Below the pieces are notes generated by a model. That model was not told where the DNA came from, did not search any database, and was given only the letters and a program-made list of their open reading frames with translations. The translations under genes and the position numbers were made by a program. A stretch of DNA of 11,888 nt from an uncultured Eubacteriales bacterium (GTDB lineage Bacteria > Bacillota > Clostridia > Lachnospirales > Lachnospiraceae): the NCBI GenBank assembly GCA_900313765.1, contig OMSN01000026.1, forward strand, positions 1 to 11,888, in the 5' to 3' direction. This document shows, piece by piece, positions 6,438 to 11,888 of this stretch; within the stretch, counting starts at the first letter, position 1; every line of letters starts with the position of its first letter.

Positions 6438-7535
6438 ATGAATACATACGGTTTTTTCGGACTCGGCCTGATCGGCGGGTCCCTTGCGAAGAATCTGAGA
6501 AAGATAGAGCCTTCCTGCAGGATCATTGCCTGCAGCAGGTCATATGAAACTTGCAGGAACGCACTGAACCAGGGCCTGATCGATGATGTCTGCAGCGGTC
6601 CGGGTGACCCTGCATTTTCCGAATGCAGTATGATCTTCCTGTGTGCCCCTGCGGAAACGAACATTGAAGCACTGCCCGCCATCCGGAAGGTTCTGTCGGC
6701 AGACTGTATCCTGACAGATGTGGGATCCGTCAAATCACCGATCCACAAAGCCGTGGAAGAACTGGGACTCGCAGGCCAGTTTATCGGCGGACATCCCATG
6801 GCAGGTTCTGAGAAGTCCGGTATTGTCCATGCAACGGATCATCTGTTTGAAAACGCATATTATATCCTGACTCCGACCGCAGAAGTCTCTGCCCTCAAGC
6901 TTGAGAGGTGCCGCAATTTTACTCTGAAGCTCAAGGCGCTTCCTCTGGTGCTGGATCAGGACCAGCATGACTTCATCACCGCCGCCATCAGCCATCTGCC
7001 GCATGTCGTGGCGGCTTCTCTGGTGAATACCGTGCATGATCTGGACTCGGAAGAGGAATATATGAAGACCATTGCCGCAGGCGGTTTCCGGGATCTCACC
7101 CGCATTGCCTCCTCTTCTCCGCAGATGTGGGAATCCATCTGTGTCGAGAACAACACGAATATATCAAGGGTCATGGATACCTTCCTGGACCACATGATCC
7201 AGGCAAGAGACAGAATGTGCGCCGGAGACGGCGGCTACATCAACAAGATGTTTGAGCAGAGCCGTGATTACCGCAATTCCTTCAGTTTTGCATCCCACGG
7301 CCCTGTGAAGAAGAGCTACCGCATCTACTGCGACATCATTGACGAAAGCGGTGCCATCGCCACGATCGCAACGGTGCTGGCTGTGAACGGCATCTCGATC
7401 AAGAATATATCCATCATCCATAACCGAAGCTATGAACAGGGAGCACTTGCCATCGAATTCTATGAAGAGGATCCGATGAGAAAGGCGATCGCCCTTCTCC
7501 GCCACCATCGCTATACGGTATGGGAAAATGACTGA
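6438..7535 (+). CDS. tyrA: Prephenate dehydrogenase with C-terminal ACT domain
   Basis: A 365-residue cytoplasmic enzyme that oxidatively decarboxylates prephenate to 4-hydroxyphenylpyruvate with NAD(P)+, the committed step to tyrosine. The N-terminal Rossmann fold shows GLGLIGGS (8-15). Family motifs follow: GGHPMAGSEKSG with His119, SHLPHVVAAS with His186, and GGFRDLTRIASSSPQMW. Residues from about 291 to the end form an ACT domain (YRIYCDII, then GISIKNISII), which usually binds an amino acid, so feedback by tyrosine is likely. There is no fused chorismate mutase. I chose the ATG at 6438, which starts MNTYGFFGLG right at the first strand of the fold, with a modest GCAGGA site before it. 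A TTG start at 6399 would add 13 unsupported residues. aroA follows after 18 bases, so the two are surely cotranscribed. Confidence 0.95.
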   Translation: MNTYGFFGLGLIGGSLAKNLRKIEPSCRIIACSRSYETCRNALNQGLIDDVCSGPGDPAFSECSMIFLCAPAETNIEALPAIRKVLSADCILTDVGSVKSPIHKAVEELGLAGQFIGGHPMAGSEKSGIVHATDHLFENAYYILTPTAEVSALKLERCRNFTLKLKALPLVLDQDQHDFITAAISHLPHVVAASLVNTVHDLDSEEEYMKTIAAGGFRDLTRIASSSPQMWESICVENNTNISRVMDTFLDHMIQARDRMCAGDGGYINKMFEQSRDYRNSFSFASHGPVKKSYRIYCDIIDESGAIATIATVLAVNGISIKNISIIHNRSYEQGALAIEFYEEDPMRKAIALLRHHRYTVWEND

Positions 7536-7553
7536 CAGGAGTACTGAGATACA

Positions 7554-8855
7554 ATGAACAGATCCATTCAGGCAGCCGGAGCGCTGCGGGGGGAAGTACA
7601 GATTCCGGGAGATAAATCCATCTCGCACAGAGCGGTGATGTTCGGTGCGCTTGCAGACGGAGTCACACAGGCTTCTCATTTTCTGATGAGTGCAGACTGT
7701 CTCTCCACGATCTCCTGCTTTGAAAAAATGGGAATCCGCGTGGATGTGGACCGTGAGAAGGACACTGTAACCGTGCATGGCAAAGGACTGCATGGTCTGT
7801 CCAGACCTGATGAACTTCTCTACACAGGCAACTCAGGTACGACCACCAGACTCATCAGCGGCATCCTGGCAGGACAGTCATTTGACAGCATCCTGAGCGG
7901 TGACGCGTCAATCTGCAGGCGGCCCATGAACCGCGTGATCGTCCCTCTGACCAGGATGGGGGCACGTATCGTTTCCGAGAAGGAGAACGGATGCTGCCCG
8001 CTGCATATCAGCGGAGGGAATCTTCATGGTATTGAATATGATTCTCCGGTTGCAAGCGCGCAGGTGAAGTCCTGTGTGCTGCTTGCCGGGCTGTACGCCG
8101 ATGGGTTGACCTGTGTCACAGAACCTGCCCTCTCCCGTGATCACACCGAGCGGATGCTGGCAGGTTTTGGCGCCAGTATAGATTCGCAGAAGACGGAGTC
8201 CGGATGGAAGGCTTCCATCCTTCCGCACCCGGTCCTGTCCGGTAGGCAGATCGTCGTTCCCGGTGATATCTCATCCGCAGCTTATTTCATAGCGGCAGCA
8301 CTGATCGTGCCGGGCAGTGAGGTGCTCATCCGCAATGTAGGAATCAACCCGACCCGCGCCGGTATTCTGAAAGTTGTCAGGGACATGGGAGGGCGCCTGG
8401 AACTGCTGAATGAATCCTCACAGGGAGGTGAACCCGTGGCGGATCTTCTGGTACAAAGTTCTTCCCTTCACGGAACCGTGATCAGAGGTGAAATGATCCC
8501 GACCCTGATCGATGAACTGCCAGTCTGTGCGGTTCTTGCAGCCTTTGCCGAAGGCTGTACGGTGATCCGGGATGCTGCCGAACTGAAGGTGAAGGAATCC
8601 GACCGGATCCAGGCCATGACACAGGCACTGTCCTCCATGGGATGCGACATCACGGCCACAGAGGATGGGATGATCATTGAGGGCGGACGGACGCTTCACG
8701 GTGCTGAGATCGACAGCTTCAGTGACCACCGCATCGCGATGAGTCTTGCGGTCGCGGGGCTGAACGCAGAAGGGACCACACAGATTCTTAATGCGGAATG
8801 TGTGGACATCTCCTACCCGCAGTTCTTCGAAGATCTGCACACACTGTTTTCATAG
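7554..8855 (+). CDS. aroA: 3-phosphoshikimate 1-carboxyvinyltransferase (EPSP synthase, class II type)
   Basis: A 433-residue enzyme that transfers the enolpyruvyl group of PEP to shikimate 3-phosphate, the sixth shikimate pathway step and the target of glyphosate. Seen in order: GDKSISHR (19-26) binding PEP and phosphate, GNSGTTTRL (92-100), SAQVK (168-172), RDHTE (195-199), NPTR (265-268), LIDELP with Asp320, LKVKESDR and DHRIAMSLA. GDKS, SAQVK, RDHTE and NPTR together match the four motifs used to define class II enzymes, some of which tolerate glyphosate. Tolerance here is not shown. Length is normal. The ATG at 7554 has AGGAG at 7537-7541, a rather long spacing of 12. It is second in a tyrA-aroA operon and is followed by a strong hairpin terminator. 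Confidence 0.97.
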   Translation: MNRSIQAAGALRGEVQIPGDKSISHRAVMFGALADGVTQASHFLMSADCLSTISCFEKMGIRVDVDREKDTVTVHGKGLHGLSRPDELLYTGNSGTTTRLISGILAGQSFDSILSGDASICRRPMNRVIVPLTRMGARIVSEKENGCCPLHISGGNLHGIEYDSPVASAQVKSCVLLAGLYADGLTCVTEPALSRDHTERMLAGFGASIDSQKTESGWKASILPHPVLSGRQIVVPGDISSAAYFIAAALIVPGSEVLIRNVGINPTRAGILKVVRDMGGRLELLNESSQGGEPVADLLVQSSSLHGTVIRGEMIPTLIDELPVCAVLAAFAEGCTVIRDAAELKVKESDRIQAMTQALSSMGCDITATEDGMIIEGGRTLHGAEIDSFSDHRIAMSLAVAGLNAEGTTQILNAECVDISYPQFFEDLHTLFS

Positions 8856-8860
8856 GATAC

Positions 8861-8903
8861 AAAAGACTGCCGCATGATTCTATGCAGCAGTCTTTTTATT
8901 TTT
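8861..8903 (+). terminator. Intrinsic terminator after aroA, probably bidirectional
   Basis: Arms 8863-8875 and 8882-8894 pair at 12 of 13 positions around a 6-base loop, followed on the plus strand by TCTTTTTATTTTT. In the other direction the stem is followed by TCTTTTG, so it may also end the converging VOC gene whose stop is at 8941. Confidence 0.9.
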
Positions 8904-8940
8904 GCCCCATTCAGGATTTTCTGTTCCCGCTGTCCGCAGA

Positions 8941-9324
8941 TCAGAGTTTCTTACCGAATTCAACTACCTCACTGTTCGGGCCCATGATCGAGAAATAATA
9001 GTAATTATTCTCCCAGTATGGGAGTGTATTCGGTCCTTCGATCACGGGATATTTCGTCTTGCGGATCTCTTCGCATACCTTGTCGACATCCGATACCATC
9101 AGCGCGATATGATCGACTGCACCGCGCTTCTCGGCAGCCTCTCCGTGCTTTTCATAGGTCTCGATGACTACATCTCCCAGTCCGAAGAAGATCACCTTCC
9201 CGCCGTTGTCGGTTTCATACAGTCTGCTGAAACCGAGTGTCTCATAGAATTCGATCGTAGCATCCATATCATTGGTCGGAACACCGATATGTTCATACCC
9301 AGTCACATAATCCGATACAGCCAT
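8941..9324 (-). CDS. VOC (glyoxalase/bleomycin resistance) superfamily protein
   Basis: A 127-residue protein made of two beta-alpha-beta-beta-beta modules, the usual length for a single-chain VOC protein, which works as a dimer. Module one starts GYEHIGVPTNDMDATIEFY and module two starts VDHIALMVSDVD. The four classic metal-ligand positions are all filled: His12, Glu55 (VVIETY), His72 and Glu122 (EVVEF). This H/E/H/E set suits a metal-dependent lyase, isomerase or resistance enzyme such as glyoxalase I. The substrate cannot be told from sequence and the neighbours give no clue. The ATG at 9322-9324 has a near-perfect AAGGAGG 6 bases upstream (9331-9337). A reading from 9423 would add 33 residues without family character. 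It is a lone gene between aroA and pnp. Confidence 0.88.
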   Translation of the reverse strand: MAVSDYVTGYEHIGVPTNDMDATIEFYETLGFSRLYETDNGGKVIFFGLGDVVIETYEKHGEAAEKRGAVDHIALMVSDVDKVCEEIRKTKYPVIEGPNTLPYWENNYYYFSIMGPNSEVVEFGKKL

Positions 9325-9365
9325 CCTGAACCTCCTTATATCCTCTGTGCAGTTCTTTCCTGCAT

Positions 9366-9384
9366 GCCGCAGACTGTCTGCAGC
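9366..9384. repeat. Dyad in the leader of the VOC gene
   Basis: GCAGACTGTCTGC at 9369-9381 is a perfect palindrome with 6-base arms around one base, and two more pairs form outside a single mismatch (9366-9384). It lies about 42 bases before the start codon. It could be an operator or a short RNA hairpin. In the same gap, a minus-strand TTGACA at 9425-9430 is a perfect -35, but I find no convincing -10 at normal spacing. Confidence 0.5.
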
Positions 9385-9455
9385 GTCATCACTATATCTT
9401 ATGGTGTACGGATACAGCATCACTTGTCAAGTCCAAATGAATCATTTCCCAATAC

Positions 9456-9488
9456 ACGAAAAGACCGGAGACAGATGTCTCCGGCCTT
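9456..9488 (-). terminator. Intrinsic terminator after pnp
   Basis: On the minus strand the stem CCGGAGAC/GTCTCCGG (9477-9484 with 9465-9472) with a 4-base loop, extended by three more pairs across one mismatch, is followed by TCTTTTCG. It lies about 25 bases after the pnp stop codon, which is normal placement. Confidence 0.85.
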
Positions 9489-9513
9489 ATAAGCTCATTC
9501 AATATGAATATGA

Positions 9514-11625
9514 TCATGCAGACTGATAGGGACCCTGCTTCACATCCTTCATGGAGAAGGACAGTCTTCCCATCTTGTCTTTGCCCAGGCACACGACAGT
9601 GACTTTGTCACCCAGTGTCAGGACATCTTCCACACGGTTGATCCTGTGCTTGGCGATCTTGGAAATGTGAACCATTCCTTCCTTGCCCGGTGCAAACTCG
9701 ATGAATGCTCCGAATTCCTTGATGGAAACAACGGTACCGGAGAGGATCTGGCCCTCTTCGAACTCTGTTGTGATGATCTTGATCATCTCGATCGCACTGT
9801 TGATCGCATCCATATCGGTACCACATACATTGACGCTTCCGTCTTCATCGATATCGATCTTGGCGCCTGTGCGGGCAACGATCTCATTGATGGTCTTGCC
9901 TCTCTGTCCGACAACATCACCGATCTTCGCCGGATCGATCGTGATCTGGACGATCTTCGGTGCATACGGAGACAGCTCAGCGCGCGGCTCGGCGATGCAG
10001 GGAGTCATGACTTCATTCAGGATGTACTCTCTTGCCTGCTTGGTGCGTGCGATCGCTTCTTCTACGATCGGGCGGGTCAGACCATGGATCTTGATATCCA
10101 TCTGGATCGCTGTGATGCCATCATGGGTACCTGCAACCTTGAAGTCCATATCTCCGAAGAAGTCTTCCAGACCCTGGATATCGGTAAGAACCAGGTAATC
10201 GTCATCGGTATCTCCGGTCACCAGACCGCAGGAGATGCCGGCTACCGGCTTCTTGATCGGTACGCCTGCAGCCATCAGAGACATCGTGGATGCGCAGATG
10301 GATGCCTGGGAAGTAGAACCGTTGGATTCGAATGTCTCAGAGACAAGACGGATCGCGTACGGGAATTCTTCCTTGGACGGGATCATCGGGCGCAGCGCTC
10401 TCTCTGCAAGAGCTCCATGACCGATCTCACGGCGTCCCGGTCCTCTGGACGGCTTGGTCTCACCTACAGAGTAGGACGGGAAGTTGTACTGATGGATATA
10501 TCTCTTCTCAGTGACATTCTCGTCAAGACCTTCCACCCTCTGTACTTCAGAGAGGGGAGCCAGTGTGGTGACTGTGCAGATCTGTGTCTGTCCTCTTGTG
10601 AACATCGCAGATCCATGTACTCTCGGAATCAGATCGATCTCTGCAGCCAGCGGGCGGATCTGATCGATCGCTCTTCCGTCCGGTCTCTTGTGATCCTTCA
10701 GGATCATCTTGCGGACAGTCTTCTTCTCATACTGATACATTGCATCCGGGAGGATCGCAAGCCATTCTTCGTTCTCAGCCCACGCCTCTTCGACTCTTTC
10801 GGTCAGGACACGAATGCTCTCTTCTCTCTCCTGCTTGACATCTGTGAAGACTGCTGTCTCCATCTCTGCAGGCGGAACGATCTCCTTCAGAGCTGCGAAC
10901 ACCTCTTCCGGCACTGCGGCAGACTCATAGGAATGCTTCTCTTTGCCGACTTCCGCAACGATCTTGTTGATGAAATCGATGATGGTCAGGTTTATGTCAT
11001 GGCACTTATAGATCGCCTCGATCATCTTATCTTCCGGAACTTCATTCGCGCCGGCTTCGATCATGATGACCTTGGTGGAAGTGGAAGCAACCGTCAGCTG
11101 AAGATCGCCTTCGCTCCACTGCTTCTGGGACGGATTGACGATAAACTCACCATCCACAAGTCCCATCTGAGTCATGGCACAGGGGCCGTCAAACGGGATA
11201 TCGGAGATGCAGGTTGAAATGGAAGAACCAAGCATGGCCACCAGTTCCGGTCTGCACTCAGGATCCACACTCATTACCAGATTGTTGAGAGTGACATCAT
11301 TGCGGTAATCCTTCGGGAAGAGCGGACGCATCGGACGATCGATGACTCTGGCAGTCAGAACTGCGTTCTCACTTGCCTTTCCTTCTCTCTTATTGAAGCC
11401 GCCCGGCATCTTGCCGACTGCGTAGTACTTCTCTTCAAAATCGACGGACAGCGGGAAGAAATCAATTCCTTCACGGGGTTTCTCGGAAGCGGTTGCTGTA
11501 CACAGAACGGTGGTATCACCATAATGCATGAACGCTGCACCGTTTGCCTGGGCTGCGACTCTGCCGACATCTACGCTGAGCGTACGTCCGGCAAGTTCCA
11601 TGGAAAATCTCTTTCCTTTCTGCAT
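9514..11625 (-). CDS. pnp: Polyribonucleotide nucleotidyltransferase (PNPase)
   Basis: A 703-residue 3'-to-5' exoribonuclease that uses phosphate to degrade RNA to nucleoside diphosphates, acting as a ring-shaped trimer and often with degradosome partners. The order is RNase PH-like domain 1, a helical linker, RNase PH-like domain 2 with FTRGQTQI and GPGRREIGHGALAERAL, then KH (IGDVVGQRGKTINE near 565-580) and S1 (about 620-692, GTVVSIKEFGAFIEF). Two Asp in TDIQGLEDF (482 and 488) match the catalytic pair of the E. coli enzyme. The KH loop is GQRG, where many relatives have GPGG. The start is the ATG at 11623-11625, with AAGGAG 5 bases upstream, reading MQKGKRF. A reading from 11691 would add 22 residues and has no proper spacing to a ribosome site. 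It follows rpsO, the classic arrangement, and ends at the hairpin at 9465-9484. Length is normal. Confidence 0.98.
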   Translation of the reverse strand: MQKGKRFSMELAGRTLSVDVGRVAAQANGAAFMHYGDTTVLCTATASEKPREGIDFFPLSVDFEEKYYAVGKMPGGFNKREGKASENAVLTARVIDRPMRPLFPKDYRNDVTLNNLVMSVDPECRPELVAMLGSSISTCISDIPFDGPCAMTQMGLVDGEFIVNPSQKQWSEGDLQLTVASTSTKVIMIEAGANEVPEDKMIEAIYKCHDINLTIIDFINKIVAEVGKEKHSYESAAVPEEVFAALKEIVPPAEMETAVFTDVKQEREESIRVLTERVEEAWAENEEWLAILPDAMYQYEKKTVRKMILKDHKRPDGRAIDQIRPLAAEIDLIPRVHGSAMFTRGQTQICTVTTLAPLSEVQRVEGLDENVTEKRYIHQYNFPSYSVGETKPSRGPGRREIGHGALAERALRPMIPSKEEFPYAIRLVSETFESNGSTSQASICASTMSLMAAGVPIKKPVAGISCGLVTGDTDDDYLVLTDIQGLEDFFGDMDFKVAGTHDGITAIQMDIKIHGLTRPIVEEAIARTKQAREYILNEVMTPCIAEPRAELSPYAPKIVQITIDPAKIGDVVGQRGKTINEIVARTGAKIDIDEDGSVNVCGTDMDAINSAIEMIKIITTEFEEGQILSGTVVSIKEFGAFIEFAPGKEGMVHISKIAKHRINRVEDVLTLGDKVTVVCLGKDKMGRLSFSMKDVKQGPYQSA

Positions 11626-11647
11626 GGGTACTCCTTTCATTGATGAA

Positions 11648-11660
11648 TCCTGTCTCAGGA
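11648..11660 (-). promoter_or_regulatory. Small hairpin just upstream of the pnp ribosome site
   Basis: TCCTG (11648-11652) and CAGGA (11656-11660) form a 5-bp stem with a 3-base loop, ending about 11 bases before the AAGGAG of pnp. Alone it is weak evidence, but it adds to the larger stems in the same leader. Confidence 0.35.
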
Positions 11661-11718
11661 CACATATATGGGTCTTTCTGACGAAACTCATCTCCGAATC
11701 AACTGGAAAACTTACCTG

Positions 11719-11750
11719 CGAGGCTGCAGATCAGCTTTACAGTTGCCTCG
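11719..11750 (-). promoter_or_regulatory. Stem-loop in the pnp leader
   Basis: CGAGGC (11719-11724) and GCCTCG (11745-11750) are exact reverse complements separated by 20 bases, in the rpsO-pnp gap. In E. coli a leader stem cut by RNase III lets PNPase repress its own mRNA. Position and gene order here are similar, but the sequence is different and the role is inferred. Confidence 0.5.
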
Positions 11751-11776
11751 AATGATGATTCCGTCTTGTCAACATG

Positions 11777-11810
11777 CAAGCACCCGGCCCAGGAACGGTC
11801 CGGGTGCTTG
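11777..11810 (-). terminator. Strong hairpin after rpsO without a U tract
   Basis: Arms 11777-11787 and 11800-11810 form 11 perfect pairs (CAAGCACCCGG), with two more G-C pairs inside across one mismatch. It lies 9 bases past the rpsO stop. On the minus strand it is followed by CATGTTGAC, so there is no U run and full intrinsic termination is unlikely. It may be a processing or mRNA-stabilising site, or a leaky terminator allowing rpsO-pnp readthrough. Confidence 0.6.
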
Positions 11811-11819
11811 AAATCGTAA

Positions 11820-11888
11820 TTATTTACGAAGACCAAGCTTCGCGATCAGTGCACGATATCCTTCGATATCATTCTTCTTAAGGTACTC
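11820..11888 (-). CDS. rpsO: Ribosomal protein S15, C-terminal end only
   Basis: The last 22 codons and stop of a minus-strand frame that enters from the right edge. The residues end YRALIAKLGLRK, and the stretch fits the conserved C-terminus of bacterial S15 (typically LxxYLKxxDxxxYxxLIxKLGLRR). S15 binds 16S rRNA early in small-subunit assembly. The position directly before pnp is the usual gene order in bacteria and supports the call. The N-terminal part lies outside the window. Confidence 0.9.
   Translation of the reverse strand, partial: EYLKKNDIEGYRALIAKLGLRK

Noticed and set aside
9425..9430. Strong promoter for the VOC gene based on minus-strand TTGACA
   Set aside because: The -35 is perfect, but no acceptable -10 lies 15-19 bases downstream. 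TATAGT and similar boxes are too far away, so I do not list it as a promoter.
9646..11217. A 523-codon open frame on the plus strand
   Set aside because: Antisense shadow of pnp. The product is rich in Asp, Arg, Cys and Leu without family motifs, as expected from reading a real gene backwards.
11626..11691. A 22-residue N-terminal extension or leader peptide for pnp
   Set aside because: The ATG at 11691 has its GGAG directly adjacent, leaving no spacing, and the added residues are unlike PNPase. The ATG at 11623-11625 has a proper AAGGAG.

Overview
The window looks like chromosomal core sequence from a member of the class Clostridia (Bacillota), probably Lachnospiraceae-like. This rests on a nearly textbook SCIFF ranthipeptide precursor and its radical SAM maturase (a hallmark of Clostridia), a fused SecDF, an EF-G-like paralogue with a GHGGAGKT P-loop, a class II EPSP synthase, strong AGGAGG ribosome binding sites, and base composition of roughly half GC. 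I see no phage, insertion sequence, CRISPR array or tRNA. Taxonomy below class is a guess.

Layout, left to right. (1) Positions 1-21: possible first seven codons of an unrecognised minus-strand gene. (2) Positions 126-4059, minus strand: scfA (47-residue six-cysteine peptide), then scfB (radical SAM/SPASM maturase), then secDF (export motor). They sit behind a good promoter at 4126-4153 and end at a hairpin near 65-86. (3) Positions 4165-6240, minus strand: an EF-G-like translation GTPase with degenerate GTPase motifs. (4) A divergent regulatory region at 6241-6437. (5) Positions 6438-8855, plus strand: tyrA (prephenate dehydrogenase with ACT domain) and aroA (EPSP synthase), 18 bases apart, ending at a probably bidirectional terminator. 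(6) Positions 8941-9324, minus strand: a small VOC/glyoxalase-fold protein. (7) Positions 9514-11625, minus strand: pnp (PNPase), preceded by a structured leader and the last 22 codons of rpsO. rpsO-pnp is a classic conserved gene pair.

How the parts work together. In the scfA-scfB-secDF unit, ScfB is expected to install cysteine-derived thioether bonds in ScfA, and SecDF could assist export, although SecDF is also general housekeeping. scfB seems to start at TTG, and a perfect 13-bp hairpin separates it from scfA. Both would favour much more precursor than enzyme. tyrA and aroA feed aromatic amino acid synthesis, and the repeats over the presumed tyrA promoter suggest a repressor site.

Most interesting points: the ranthipeptide locus and its expression architecture, a perfect palindrome at the predicted transcription start of scfA, repeats over the tyrA promoter, an EF-G paralogue without the standard NKxD and catalytic His, and a SecF half in which the usual membrane Asp is Ala. 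The biological system here is of a known type (SCIFF ranthipeptide). Its biological role is, as far as I know, not well established.
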